A DNA stretch of 64,000 bases from Chryseobacterium pennipullorum (GTDB taxonomy: Bacteria; Bacteroidota; Bacteroidia; Flavobacteriales; Weeksellaceae), in contig NZ_QNVV01000025.1 in NCBI RefSeq assembly GCF_003384725.1, positions 1 through 64,000 of the forward strand, read 5' to 3'. Numbering within the stretch: the stretch's first letter is position 1; each line of letters opens with the position of its first letter. Made by a program: the position numbers and the translations under genes. Below are positions 52,028 through 61,452 of this stretch, one piece after another. The notes beneath the pieces were generated by a model. It searched no databases. It was not told the DNA's origin and saw only the letters and a program-made list of their open reading frames with translations.

Positions 52028-54406
52028 TTATTTATTGAAATCTACCTCATCATTGGAATGGAGGTTTTCATTAATATTTTCCTCTTTCTTTTCTGTAGGT
52101 TTTTTCGGAGTTGGATCTACGGGTCTTGGATTCTTGATTTCATCAATAGTCTGAAGACTTCCGTCATCTCCATAGCCACCGCTTAAACCTTTAAGGTTTG
52201 AACAGCCGTCCTTCCAGTCTGAAGGTTTGCTAAACTTATCATCAGGAGTAACTCCTAAGGTCTTGTCTGCCCACACTTTTTTCATGAAAATAGCCCATAT
52301 TGGTAATGCCATTCTCGCTCCCTGTCCTTCTCCTGTTCCAAAGAAGTGGGTGGCTCTGTCTTCCCATCCAACCCAGGCTCCTGTTGCCAGTTTTGGAGTG
52401 ATTCCCATAAACCATCCATCGGAGTTGTTCTGTGTAGTACCGGTTTTAGCTGCAATTTCCACACCTTTGGAGATCCCTCTCCTTCCAAGCTCTCCGGAAG
52501 CTGTACCATATTGTGCTACCCCTTTCATCAGTTCAATCATCGTGTACGCATACAGAGGATTCATGACTTCTTTAGGTTCTACATTGACCTCTTTGATAAC
52601 CCTTCCGTTGGCATCTTCAATTCTCCAGATCATTTCCGGTTTGTTATAGTTTCCGTAGTTGGCAAAGGTACTGTAGGCTCCTAACATTTCATAAATGGTA
52701 ATATCAGACGAACCTAAGGCTATGGTATTGTTTCTAGGAATATCTTCTGTTACCCCCAGATCTCTTGCAGTCTGAATAACGGCATCTACACCGGTCATTT
52801 CGATAAGACGTGCTGCAATCGGGTTTTGAGAGTGTGCAAGACCATCCTTTAAAGTAAGCATTCCTCCTCTTCCCGGGACATGCCATCCCTTGTGGTCGTA
52901 GGTTCCGTTGGAAACAACTGAACAAGGGGTCATTCCCAGCTTCATAATGGCGGTTGCATATACGAAAGGCTTGAAGGTAGATCCTACCTGTCTTTTCCCT
53001 TGTTTGATGTGGTCATACTGGAAGTGCTGCCAGTCGATACCTCCTACCCATGCCTTGATTTCTCCGGTTCCGGGAACCATTGACATCAGACCGGCCTGGG
53101 CAATTTGCTTGTGGTATCTGATAGAGTCCCAAGGGGACATCTCCACTTCCTCTTCTCCGGCCCATGTAAATCTTGATGTCTTAATCGGCTTTTTAAATTC
53201 CATCATAATGGAATCTTCAGGCATACCGTCTGCTTTCAACAATTTGTACCTTCCGGTCCTTTTCATGGCCTGAAGCATTACACTGTTGATTTGCTTATCT
53301 GTAAGGTAGTAGAAAGGTCTGTTCTTTCTTCCTCTCTGTTCTGCATCAAATCTTTTCTGAAGATCAGTTAAGTGTTCCTTGATGGCCTCCTCCGCATATT
53401 TCTGCATCTTGGAATCAAGTGTAACATATATTTTTAAACCGTCTTTGTAAAGGTTAAGTTTCTTACCCGTTTCTTTTTCATGAGTTTCAAGATATTTGTC
53501 AATCTCTTTTCTCAGGTAGAATTTGTAATACGCAGAGTATCCGTCGGTAATACTTTTAATAGGATGGAAATCTACTTCTACTGGTGTATTGATTGCTTTC
53601 TGGTAAGTTGCCTCGTCAATGTATCCGGTTTTCTGCATCTGATCCAATACTACATTTCTTCTTTCCTTTGCCTTTTCAGGGTATCGGTAAGGGTTGTTTT
53701 TACGTGGATTTTCAAGCATTGCTACAAAAGTTGCAGCTTCCGGAAGAGTAAGCTGTGAGGTTTTTTTGTTGAAATAAACTCTGGAAGCCATTTCAACTCC
53801 ATTGGCATTGAAAAGGAAATCAAACTTATTGAAATATAGAGTGATAATCTCCTCTTTGGTATATCTTTTTTCAAGGCTCACAGCCACTGCCCATTCTTTC
53901 AGTTTCTGGAAACCTCTTTCAAATTTATTTTGAGAAGCATGCCCTGTGAAAAGGAGCTTTGCCAGCTGCTGCGTAATGGTAGAACCACCACCACGGCCAC
54001 CACCATAGGCCACCGCTCTTGCAACAGAGTACAGGTCTATTCCTGAATGTTCCTTAAAACGCTCATCTTCTTTTGCCTGAAGGGCATAAATAAGATAAGG
54101 TGGAAGATCTTTGTATACAATAGGCTGTGTTTTTTCTTTTTCAAACTTTCCTAAAGTAACTCCATCCGAAGAAATAATCTCCGAAGCAACAAAGATATCA
54201 GGGTTTTCAAGTTCTTTTACATCAGGCATTTCCCCAAGGAACCCTTGAGAAACCGCAAAGAAAAGTCCTGAAATTCCCAGAATGACAGCAATGAGTCCAA
54301 TCCAAATAAATGAAACCCATTTTCTCCAGGAGGTATCTTTCTTTTTTTTGGGAGGCAGAGGAAAAGTTTTCCCCTTATTTCCTGCATTTTTTTTGTTTTC
54401 TTCCAT
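52028..54406 (-). CDS. bifunctional penicillin-binding protein 1A (class A PBP)
   Basis: A 792-residue peptidoglycan synthase with glycosyltransferase and transpeptidase activity. A cytoplasmic Lys-rich tail and one membrane helix (about 30-53) precede the GT51 domain, with catalytic EDERFKEHSGID (Glu about 113) and GGGSTITQQLAKLLF, then MLENPRKNNPYRYP. The transpeptidase domain has the SxxK motif in RQVGSTFKPFVYA, HSQNPIAAR (SxN), and AAKTGTTQNNSDGWF (KTG). The C-terminus is Pro/Lys/Asn-rich. It begins 6 bases after gldH, so it is coupled to the ricT-gldH unit. Confidence 0.95.
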   Translation of the reverse strand: MEENKKNAGNKGKTFPLPPKKKKDTSWRKWVSFIWIGLIAVILGISGLFFAVSQGFLGEMPDVKELENPDIFVASEIISSDGVTLGKFEKEKTQPIVYKDLPPYLIYALQAKEDERFKEHSGIDLYSVARAVAYGGGRGGGSTITQQLAKLLFTGHASQNKFERGFQKLKEWAVAVSLEKRYTKEEIITLYFNKFDFLFNANGVEMASRVYFNKKTSQLTLPEAATFVAMLENPRKNNPYRYPEKAKERRNVVLDQMQKTGYIDEATYQKAINTPVEVDFHPIKSITDGYSAYYKFYLRKEIDKYLETHEKETGKKLNLYKDGLKIYVTLDSKMQKYAEEAIKEHLTDLQKRFDAEQRGRKNRPFYYLTDKQINSVMLQAMKRTGRYKLLKADGMPEDSIMMEFKKPIKTSRFTWAGEEEVEMSPWDSIRYHKQIAQAGLMSMVPGTGEIKAWVGGIDWQHFQYDHIKQGKRQVGSTFKPFVYATAIMKLGMTPCSVVSNGTYDHKGWHVPGRGGMLTLKDGLAHSQNPIAARLIEMTGVDAVIQTARDLGVTEDIPRNNTIALGSSDITIYEMLGAYSTFANYGNYNKPEMIWRIEDANGRVIKEVNVEPKEVMNPLYAYTMIELMKGVAQYGTASGELGRRGISKGVEIAAKTGTTQNNSDGWFMGITPKLATGAWVGWEDRATHFFGTGEGQGARMALPIWAIFMKKVWADKTLGVTPDDKFSKPSDWKDGCSNLKGLSGGYGDDGSLQTIDEIKNPRPVDPTPKKPTEKKEENINENLHSNDEVDFNK

Positions 54407-54412
54407 TTATGG

Positions 54413-54877
54413 TTACGGTTTAGCCGTTTCTATTTTTATCCCGATATCTTCAATTCCCGGAAGGTTGTCATTTCTCATCGCCTGGGTAAGGCTGATCAGA
54501 TATTTTCCCTTCCCCGGAAACCTGTAATTCAGCTTATACTGAAACAATGTTTCCTTCGTGTCACCAAAGCCTGTACCAAGCCATTCTCCGTTCGGCTTTG
54601 CCAGAACATAATTCAACGTATCGGTTTCCTTTTTCTTGTTCTGAAGATTGGTGAAATTGACAATGAACCTTATATTGCTGTAAGGATAATTGTTGTTATT
54701 TCTAACGACAAATATAATATTTTTAGGATTTTGCGGATCTGAAATTTCAAGATTAAATTTTTGCTCACTTTTCTTATTCCATTTGTTATCAACGGAATTC
54801 ATCATAATGTCATCTCCTGAGGAAGAGGTACAGCTAAAGAAAAGGATAAAGGAAAATAATCCTAAAATTTTACGCAT
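54413..54877 (-). CDS. gldH: gliding motility lipoprotein GldH
   Basis: A 154-residue lipoprotein needed for gliding and T9SS function in Flavobacterium. I chose the ATG at 54877 (MRKILGLFSFILFFSCTSS), which gives a normal lipoprotein signal; the longer frame adds 25 basic residues upstream. Family landmarks are NKKSEQKFNLEISDPQNPKNIIFVVRNNNNYPYSNIRFIVNF, LAKPNGEWLGTGFGDTKE and RFPGKGKYLISLTQAMR. Its start overlaps the ricT stop by 8 bases, so the two are translationally coupled. Confidence 0.93.
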   Translation of the reverse strand: MRKILGLFSFILFFSCTSSSGDDIMMNSVDNKWNKKSEQKFNLEISDPQNPKNIIFVVRNNNNYPYSNIRFIVNFTNLQNKKKETDTLNYVLAKPNGEWLGTGFGDTKETLFQYKLNYRFPGKGKYLISLTQAMRNDNLPGIEDIGIKIETAKP

Positions 54878-56237
54878 TTTTATCTTTTTTTGGAGGATAT
54901 TTCTTTTTAAATTTTTTCTTGTTCGGATTGTTCTGTGGTTGCTTTTCAGCATTAGCGCCAGCTTCCGTTTTTTCCACAGGCCCTTTTTGTTGAGGATGTG
55001 GTTTTTGTTGCCTAGGCTGATTTACAGAATTGGCATTAGGATTTTCTGATCTTTCGGATCTCTCAGGTCTGTTTCGCTTCTGTCCCTGATTGTTATTTTG
55101 TTTGTTCTGATTCGAATTCTGACTGTTCCGGTTCCGGTTTCCTCTGTTTTTCTTTTCAAAACGGTCCACATTGTTTTCCTGAATCAGATCAATGGTTTGA
55201 AGAGAAGGTTCCGGTTGTTTTAAATCTTCCAGTGGAAGAATTTTTTCACCTCTTTTGTTCTTTGAAATCAACTTTTTTACAAGGTCGATATCAAAATCAT
55301 ACCATGCAATGGAGTGATCCACATAGGCAAACCACATTTTCTTTTTGAAAACATCAATTTTGATGCAGAATGCTCTTCCTTTTTCTGTATCTAAAGTAGT
55401 TGAAGAAGAAGGGAAGTGGCTTAATGCGTCCAGATAACTGTCCAGTTCATAATTAAGGCAACATTTAAGCTTGCCACACTGCCCTGCCAGTTTTTGAGGG
55501 TTGATACTCAGCTGCTGATATCTGGCGACGTTGGTGTTGACAGATCTGAAATCCGTAAGCCATGTAGAACAGCAAAGTTCGCGTCCACAAGACCCAATAC
55601 CTCCAACTTTTGCAGCTTCCTGTCTGAACCCGATCTGTTTCATATCGATTTTAGTCCGGAATGCACCCGCAAAATCTTTAATCAACTGTCTGAAATCTAC
55701 ACGATTGTCTGCAGTATAATAAAATGTGATCTTTGAAGAGTCACCCTGATATTCCACATCGGTCACTTTCATTTCAAGACCTAATCTTTGAGCGATCTTT
55801 CTCGCTTCAAGCTTTACGCCGTCTTCTTTTTTTCTTGCTTCCTGCCATACCTCAAGATCTTTTTGGTTGGCCTGTCTGTATATTTTAAGGGCAGATTCTT
55901 CAGAAAATTTCTTCTTTTTCATCTGAATCTTTACCAATTCTCCCGTAAGGCTTACTACCCCTACATCGTGTCCCGGACTTGATTCTACTGTGATTACACT
56001 ACCTATGTGTAAAGGAATGTTATTTACATTCTTATAAAACGATTTTCTGTCATTTTTAAATCTAACTTCAACAAAATCACACCTGTTTGGTGCCGGATTG
56101 TTGATGTTAGAAAGCCAGTCAAATACACTTAATTTATAACTATTCCCGCAGGTATTTACATTTTCACAGCCATTTGCAGTTTTCTTAGGACCGCAAGAAT
56201 GTGCAGAATCGCCGGATGTTTTACATCCACAACTCAT
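54870..56237 (-). CDS. ricT: PSP1-domain protein RicT (YaaT), with a Cys-rich N-terminus and an Asn/Gln/Pro-rich tail
   Basis: A 455-residue cytoplasmic protein of the YaaT/RicT family. The PSP1 core (about 50-270) includes HIGSVITVESSPGHDVGVVSLTGELVKIQMK, GSCGRELCCSTWL and KLAGQCGKLKCCLNYELDSY, whose cysteines bind a [4Fe-4S] cluster in the Bacillus complex. The N-terminus is itself Cys-rich (five Cys in the first 30 residues). Residues about 340-455 are a low-complexity Asn/Gln/Pro/Lys tail. In Bacillus the Y complex acts in RNA maturation and sporulation; here it is tied to gldH, a known flavobacterial neighbourhood. A full promoter is at 56260-56288. Confidence 0.9.
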   Translation of the reverse strand: MSCGCKTSGDSAHSCGPKKTANGCENVNTCGNSYKLSVFDWLSNINNPAPNRCDFVEVRFKNDRKSFYKNVNNIPLHIGSVITVESSPGHDVGVVSLTGELVKIQMKKKKFSEESALKIYRQANQKDLEVWQEARKKEDGVKLEARKIAQRLGLEMKVTDVEYQGDSSKITFYYTADNRVDFRQLIKDFAGAFRTKIDMKQIGFRQEAAKVGGIGSCGRELCCSTWLTDFRSVNTNVARYQQLSINPQKLAGQCGKLKCCLNYELDSYLDALSHFPSSSTTLDTEKGRAFCIKIDVFKKKMWFAYVDHSIAWYDFDIDLVKKLISKNKRGEKILPLEDLKQPEPSLQTIDLIQENNVDRFEKKNRGNRNRNSQNSNQNKQNNNQGQKRNRPERSERSENPNANSVNQPRQQKPHPQQKGPVEKTEAGANAEKQPQNNPNKKKFKKKYPPKKDKNA

Positions 56238-56259
56238 ATTACTATTATTTATAATCTTG

Positions 56260-56288
56260 CAAATTTATGTATTTTTATCTTTATGCAA
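56260..56288 (-). promoter_or_regulatory. promoter of the ricT-gldH-PBP operon
   Basis: On the minus strand TTG (56286-56288) and TAAATTTG (56260-56267) are 18 bases apart, a full consensus pair, 22 bases before the ricT ATG. Confidence 0.75.
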
Positions 56289-56669
56289 TTCTAAAATACT
56301 TAAATAACCCGAATTAGGGATGAAACATTTCTGTATTTCAACCAGGAAAACAGGTAGTAGTGTGAGATACAGGTTATTATATATTTTAATTTTTGTCCTT
56401 TGTATTTTTAAGACTTGTTTAACTTTCCAACATTTAAGTTTTAATGAGCCCTAGTGTCTACGACTTTTCTTTGTGCAATTTGTTAAAATAAATGATCTTT
56501 TTGTTTAAAGTTAAACAGATGAATTATTTTTAATTTTTTACATACTTAAATGGCTAATAACAATGATTTTATAAATATTTCTGCATAAATTGTTATTTTA
56601 AACATAGCTTTCTTTTGGGATAATGTTTAAAATATTGGGAAATATTAACAGACGTATTCAAAATAATTC

Positions 56670-56677
56670 TATATTTG
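56670..56677 (+). promoter_or_regulatory. -7 element of the OmpP1 gene
   Basis: TATATTTG matches TAnnTTTG and ends 19 bases before the ATG. No TTG at normal -33 spacing. Confidence 0.45.
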
Positions 56678-56696
56678 GATTATATAATAATAGTCT

Positions 56697-57932
56697 ATGA
56701 AAAAAATATTAGTATCAACTGCTTTATTGGCGGGCGTTCTATCTTACGCAGGAGGCTTCAGAGTTTCCCTGCAAGGGGTAAAACAATTGGCAATGGCGCA
56801 TACTAGTGCTCATGCCGAGGATGCGAGTGTGACATTCTTCAACCCGGCGGGTATGTCATTCATTCCTAACAAACTGAGTGTAGTGGCAGGAGGATTTGGT
56901 GCAAGTAATAAAGTTACTTTTCAGAACTTAAACACTTTGCAGAGCACAGAAACGGATAACCCTATAGGGACACCTCTATATGCTGCAATTGCTTATAAAC
57001 CAATAGAAAACTTATCCATAGGTCTTAGCGTTACCACTCCTTTCGGAAGTACGATTCAATGGCCTGATAACTGGGAAGGTAGAGAACTGGTACAGAAATT
57101 AGAGCTGAAGAGTTTCTATTTTCAGCCCATGGTGTCGGTGAAGCTGGCGCCTTGGTTGGCATTCGGGGCTAGTTATATTTATGCAAGAGGAAAAGTAGAC
57201 TGGGATAAAGCTGTGACGCAATTCGACGGTCAGGTTAATATCAATGATGATAAAGCTACAGGACACGGGTATGGATTCGGTTTTTATTTCAGACCTGATC
57301 CGAAATTAGATGTCAGTATCGCTTACCGTTCGCCAGTAGACATGAAAGCTAAAAACGGAACCGCTACGTTTAAGTTTCCTTCACAATCTGTGTATTCACA
57401 GTTGAGACTGAATGCTGCAGGACAGGACGGATTTACAGCAACACTTCCGCTGGTTGAAGAATATACAATTGGTTTAACCTATAAAGTGACGCCGAAATGG
57501 CAGGTTTCTGCAGATTTCAACTATCATGGATGGGAGAGATACAGCAGGCTGACTCTTGACTTTGATAATGCTCCAATTGGAAACCAGCCGGATCCTACAG
57601 TGCTTGTGAACTCTAAGAATTTCAAGAATTCAAAAACATTCAGACTGGGTACTCAGTATGCATTTACCAATATGATCTACGGACGTTTGGGAGCTTACTA
57701 TGACGAAGCACCTTATACCACCGATCACTTTATTCCGGAGACCCCTTCATATGATACCTATGTGATTACGGGTGGGGTTGGATTTAAGTTGAAACAATTC
57801 GGGATTGACATTGCTGGAGGATATGCGATGCCTCAGTACAGAACTGTAAATAATGTTAGCCTCGGATTATCAGGACAGTCTAAGGCAACGGCGTTCTACT
57901 TTGGTCTAGGTTTATCTTATAATCCCTTTTAA
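56697..57932 (+). CDS. OmpP1/FadL family outer-membrane transport protein
   Basis: A 411-residue outer-membrane beta barrel of the FadL/TodX family, which lets long-chain fatty acids or other hydrophobic compounds through the outer membrane. A signal peptide (about 1-18, ending AGG) precedes the N-terminal hatch (GVKQLAMAHTSAHAEDASVTFFNPAGMSFI), whose NPAG-type motif is diagnostic. Barrel strands follow, with SIGLSVTTPFGSTIQWPDNWEGRELVQK and GFGFYFRPDPKLDVSIAYRSP. It ends in an aromatic terminal strand (GLGLSYNPF). The lipase-like gene follows after 9 bases. Confidence 0.93.
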   Translation: MKKILVSTALLAGVLSYAGGFRVSLQGVKQLAMAHTSAHAEDASVTFFNPAGMSFIPNKLSVVAGGFGASNKVTFQNLNTLQSTETDNPIGTPLYAAIAYKPIENLSIGLSVTTPFGSTIQWPDNWEGRELVQKLELKSFYFQPMVSVKLAPWLAFGASYIYARGKVDWDKAVTQFDGQVNINDDKATGHGYGFGFYFRPDPKLDVSIAYRSPVDMKAKNGTATFKFPSQSVYSQLRLNAAGQDGFTATLPLVEEYTIGLTYKVTPKWQVSADFNYHGWERYSRLTLDFDNAPIGNQPDPTVLVNSKNFKNSKTFRLGTQYAFTNMIYGRLGAYYDEAPYTTDHFIPETPSYDTYVITGGVGFKLKQFGIDIAGGYAMPQYRTVNNVSLGLSGQSKATAFYFGLGLSYNPF

Positions 57933-57941
57933 TTTAAGACT

Positions 57942-59513
57942 ATGAAAAAAATTATAATATCGACAATTGCTGTTTCTGCACTTCTTTTTACGGCAACAAG
58001 CTGTAATACGGACTTCGATACGGATGTAAAAGATATTCCGGTAACAAAAGGAGAGGCAGACTTTTCAAAATATGTCGCTTTAGGAAACTCCCTGACTTCA
58101 GGCTTCAGAGATAATGCATTATATATTGACGGACAAAATGAATCTTATCCTAGTATGATTGCAATGCAAATGAGGCTGGCAGGAGGAGGAGGCTTCAAGC
58201 AGCCCCTAATGAACGACAACCTTGGAGGAATTCCATCTGCTGGAATTGCGAATAAAAAGATACTTGCGGTTGTAGCCGGGGCATTGGCACCGGTTGATGC
58301 TCCTGGCACGGGAACAACCACTTTAGCAAATATTTACAGTGCCGGTCCTTATCAGAATATGGGAGTTCCTGGGGCAAAAGTAGCCCACCTTATTGCTCCT
58401 AAGTATGGAGATCCGGCGGGATTAAATCCTCTGGCTCCTACTGCAAACCCTTATTTTGTTAGATTTGCAAGCTCTTCGACAACTTCTGTCGTGGCAGATG
58501 CGTTGGCTCAAAATCCTACTTTTGTTTCTCTTTGGATCGGAAATAATGACGTTTTAGGATATGCTACCTCAGGAGGGGATGGATCTAATCCGATTACCCC
58601 GGTTGATGGCCCTATTGGAGTTGGATTCAATTCAACTTATTCAGCATTGGCTGGTATGTTGTTTCCCTCCGGGACTACAAGAAAAGGTGTTGTTGCTAAT
58701 ATTCCCGATGTAACCTCGATACCTTTCTTTACAAGAGTTCCTTATAATCCGGTTCCGCCTGATAGGTTTAATACAGCTCTATCTGGAAGCCCATCGAATC
58801 AAAATGCAAATATAGATGCCCTGAATGCACAGGTTTTTGGTCCTTTGAAACAGATTTTAACCGGGCTAGGGCAAGGAAGCAGAATTCAGCTTCTTTCTAA
58901 AACAGAAGGAAATCCTGTTGTACTAAAAGATGAATCTTTGACGAACCTTGCCGCACAGATTACCGGTGCATTAGTTGCTGCAGGAGTACCTGTTCAGCAG
59001 GCAGGTTTAATGGGACAGTTATATGGCCAGGCAAGACATAGTACATCTCAGGATTTAATTCCGCTTACCACAAGTACTGTTTTAGGGACAACGCCAAGCT
59101 CGCCTTTTGCTGTTGCTCCTTTTGATAAATATGGAACAACTTATCCACTTGAAGATAAGCATGTTTTGAGAGGTAAGTTTAATAATGTAAATGGAGAAGT
59201 GGAAGAAGTATTGGCTGCTACAGTTGCTTTCAATGCAACAATTAAATCTGTTGCAGATTCTAAGAATCTTGCTTTTGTAGATATGAATGCAAAAATGAAA
59301 GAACTTAATTCTAAGTCAGGAATCGTGTGGGACGGAGTGAGATATACAGCAACATTCGTTACCGGAGGTGCTTTCTCTCTTGACGGTGTTCACCTTACAG
59401 GACGAGGATATGGTATTGTTGCCAACGAGTTTATCAAATCCATTAATATGAAATACAGATCAACTTTACCACAGGTAGATCCTAATAAATATTCAGGCGT
59501 TAAGTTCCCTTAA
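57942..59513 (+). CDS. SGNH/GDSL-type hydrolase lipoprotein
   Basis: A 523-residue predicted lipoprotein (lipobox ATSCNTD). The catalytic blocks of SGNH hydrolases are visible: KYVALGNSLTSGF (block I, Ser about 49), PGAKVAHL, SLWIGNNDVLG (block III, GxND) and the C-terminal LDGVHLTGRGYGIVANEF (block V, DxxH). This is a lipase or esterase acting on acyl esters, probably on the cell surface or in the periplasm. It is transcribed right after the OmpP1/FadL gene, so ester cleavage and uptake of the released acids is a sensible joint role, though inferred. Confidence 0.9.
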   Translation: MKKIIISTIAVSALLFTATSCNTDFDTDVKDIPVTKGEADFSKYVALGNSLTSGFRDNALYIDGQNESYPSMIAMQMRLAGGGGFKQPLMNDNLGGIPSAGIANKKILAVVAGALAPVDAPGTGTTTLANIYSAGPYQNMGVPGAKVAHLIAPKYGDPAGLNPLAPTANPYFVRFASSSTTSVVADALAQNPTFVSLWIGNNDVLGYATSGGDGSNPITPVDGPIGVGFNSTYSALAGMLFPSGTTRKGVVANIPDVTSIPFFTRVPYNPVPPDRFNTALSGSPSNQNANIDALNAQVFGPLKQILTGLGQGSRIQLLSKTEGNPVVLKDESLTNLAAQITGALVAAGVPVQQAGLMGQLYGQARHSTSQDLIPLTTSTVLGTTPSSPFAVAPFDKYGTTYPLEDKHVLRGKFNNVNGEVEEVLAATVAFNATIKSVADSKNLAFVDMNAKMKELNSKSGIVWDGVRYTATFVTGGAFSLDGVHLTGRGYGIVANEFIKSINMKYRSTLPQVDPNKYSGVKFP

Positions 59514-59536
59514 TACTTGATAAAATAAAAACTTAG

Positions 59537-59569
59537 AAACCACAGGAGTAAATCTTGTGGTTTTTTTTT
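59537..59569 (+). terminator. terminator of the OmpP1-lipase operon
   Basis: An 8-bp stem (59537-59544 with 59556-59563) followed by a run of T. The last T begins the -7 element of the prs promoter at 59569-59576. Confidence 0.75.
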
Positions 59570-59576
59570 AAATTTG
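59569..59576 (+). promoter_or_regulatory. -7 element of the prs-rplY operon
   Basis: TAAATTTG is an exact match to the -7 consensus and lies 22 bases before the prs ATG. It overlaps the end of the preceding terminator by one base; a TTG at the normal -33 spacing is missing. Confidence 0.5.
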
Positions 59577-59598
59577 CAAAATCTTTTAAAAAGTAAAA

Positions 59599-60537
59599 AT
59601 GGCCGATCAGTTAAGTTATCTATTTTGTACAAGAACCAGCAGGGACTTGGCAGAGAAAATTGCCCAGAGTTATGGGAAAGAATTAGGAAAAATCAACTTT
59701 CAGGAGTTCAGCGACGGGGAATTTGAACCCGTACTGGATGAATCTGTGAGAGGGGGAAGAGTTTTCCTGATAGGATCTACGTTCCCACCTGCAGACAATC
59801 TTTTGGAACTTCTTCTAATGATTGATGCAGCGAAAAGAGCTTCAGCAAAAAGTATTACTGTCGTAATTCCTTATTTCGGACTTGCAAGACAGGACAGAAA
59901 AGACAAGCCTAGAGCGCCGATCGGTGCCAAGTTGGTTGCTAACCTGTTAACAGCAGCGGGAGCAACAAGAGTGATGACTATGGATCTTCACGCAGATCAG
60001 ATCCAAGGATTCTTTGAAATTCCGGTAGATCACCTGTATGCTTCTTCTATTTTTGTAGATTATATCAAATCTTTACATCTTGATAATCTTACGATTGCCT
60101 CTCCGGACATGGGAGGAGCTAAAAGAGCTAAGAACTATGCCGGTCACCTTGGTGCTGAAGTGGTAATTGCTTACAAAGAAAGAAAAAAAGCAAATGTTGT
60201 GGAAGAGATGTTCCTTATCGGAGATGTAACAGGTAAAAATGTGATCCTTATCGATGATATGATTGATACCGCAGGAACACTTTGCAAGGCAGCGGATATC
60301 CTTATTGAAAAAGGAGCCAAAACAGTAAGAGCAATGGCCACTCACGGAGTGCTTTCAGGGAAAGCTTATGAGAATATTGAGAACTCAAAACTTCTGGAAG
60401 TTATTGTAACTGACTCAATTCCTGTTAAAAATAATTTGTCAACTAAAATAAAAGTGCTATCTTGCGCCCCGTTATTTGCAGATGTGATGACTATGGTTCA
60501 TGAGCATAAATCAATCAGTAGCAAGTTTGTTATCTAA
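59599..60537 (+). CDS. prs: ribose-phosphate pyrophosphokinase (PRPP synthase)
   Basis: A 312-residue cytoplasmic enzyme making PRPP from ribose 5-phosphate and ATP for nucleotides, His and Trp. Landmarks are FQEFSDGEFEPVLDESVRG, IPYFGLARQDRKDKPRAPIGAKLVANLL, TMDLHADQIQGFFEIPVDHLYA and the PRPP loop VILIDDMIDTAGTLCKAADIL. The length is typical. It is followed by rplY after 54 bases, a conserved gene pair in Bacteroidota. Confidence 0.97.
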   Translation: MADQLSYLFCTRTSRDLAEKIAQSYGKELGKINFQEFSDGEFEPVLDESVRGGRVFLIGSTFPPADNLLELLLMIDAAKRASAKSITVVIPYFGLARQDRKDKPRAPIGAKLVANLLTAAGATRVMTMDLHADQIQGFFEIPVDHLYASSIFVDYIKSLHLDNLTIASPDMGGAKRAKNYAGHLGAEVVIAYKERKKANVVEEMFLIGDVTGKNVILIDDMIDTAGTLCKAADILIEKGAKTVRAMATHGVLSGKAYENIENSKLLEVIVTDSIPVKNNLSTKIKVLSCAPLFADVMTMVHEHKSISSKFVI

Positions 60538-60591
60538 TTGGCTTTAAACTGTTTGCAAATTAAATTAGAACAATTTTTTAAATTTTTATAA

Positions 60592-61245
60592 ATGAAATCT
60601 ATTACAATTCAAGGTACAAAAAGAGAAAGCGTGGGCAAAAAGTCTACAAAAGCTTTACGTGATGCTGAATTAGTTCCTTGTGTTGTTTATGGAGGTGAAG
60701 CACCTTTAAATTTCTCTGCTGAAGAGAGATCTTTCAAAGGATTGGTGTACACTCCTGAAGCACACACGGTATCTATTGAGGTTGACGGAAAAACGATTCC
60801 AGCTGTTCTTCAGGATATTCAGTTTCACCCGATTACTGACAAGATTCTTCACGCAGACTTCTATCAATTAGCTGACGATAAGCCAGTAGTTATGGAGGTT
60901 CCTGTAAGAATTACCGGACGTTCAAAAGGTGTTGTTGCTGGTGGTGTTTTACGTCAGTCTTTCAGAAAACTGAAAGTAAAAGCTATTCCTGCTAACTTGC
61001 CAGACGAAATCGTTGTTGATGTGACTCCATTGAAAATTGGAAACAAACTTTATGTAGGTGGAATTAAGGCAGAAGGATATTCTTTCATGCACCCGGACAA
61101 TGCAGTAGTAGTTGCTGTTAAGATGTCTAGAAATGCTATGAAAGGTGGTGCTGCAGCAATGGATGATGAAGATGAAGAGGCAGCTGAAGAAGTGGCAACT
61201 CAATCTCCTGACGTTCCAACAACAGAAGAAAAATCTGCAGAATAA
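60592..61245 (+). CDS. rplY: ribosomal protein bL25 (CTC/TL5 form)
   Basis: A 217-residue large-subunit protein that binds 5S rRNA. The N-terminal L25 domain (about 1-90: [52 protein letters not shown]) is followed by the CTC/TL5 beta domain (about 95-185) and an acidic disordered tail ([28 protein letters not shown]). This two-domain form is the longer CTC type, as is normal in Bacteroidota. Confidence 0.96.
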   Translation: MKSITIQGTKRESVGKKSTKALRDAELVPCVVYGGEAPLNFSAEERSFKGLVYTPEAHTVSIEVDGKTIPAVLQDIQFHPITDKILHADFYQLADDKPVVMEVPVRITGRSKGVVAGGVLRQSFRKLKVKAIPANLPDEIVVDVTPLKIGNKLYVGGIKAEGYSFMHPDNAVVVAVKMSRNAMKGGAAAMDDEDEEAAEEVATQSPDVPTTEEKSAE

Positions 61246-61267
61246 GCATTGCTTATTAAATCATAAG

Positions 61268-61298
61268 AAAACCTGTCAATCTTTTGACAGGTTTTTTT
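61268..61298 (+). terminator. terminator of the prs-rplY operon
   Basis: A perfect 12-bp stem (61268-61279 with 61284-61295) around a 4-base loop, ending in a T run. It lies 22 bases past the rplY stop. Confidence 0.9.
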
Positions 61299-61452
61299 GT
61301 TCTTCATACTTCTCAGTTAAACACTCTACGCCCAATTTCTTTCGCCAATTCCATGTACTTTATCGCATTTCTCCATTACTTAATATTGAATATTTCTATC
61401 AACTGATAACGATCACGCGGCAACCTGGTGCATCCTTTCCGAAAAAAAGCCG

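Larger units (their letters stand above)
56238..56696. other. non-coding spacer between ricT and the OmpP1 gene
   Basis: A 459-base AT-rich divergent spacer. It holds the ricT promoter at its left end and the OmpP1 -7 element at its right end. The middle (56300-56660) shows no reading frame, hairpin or RNA gene that I can support. Confidence 0.5.
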
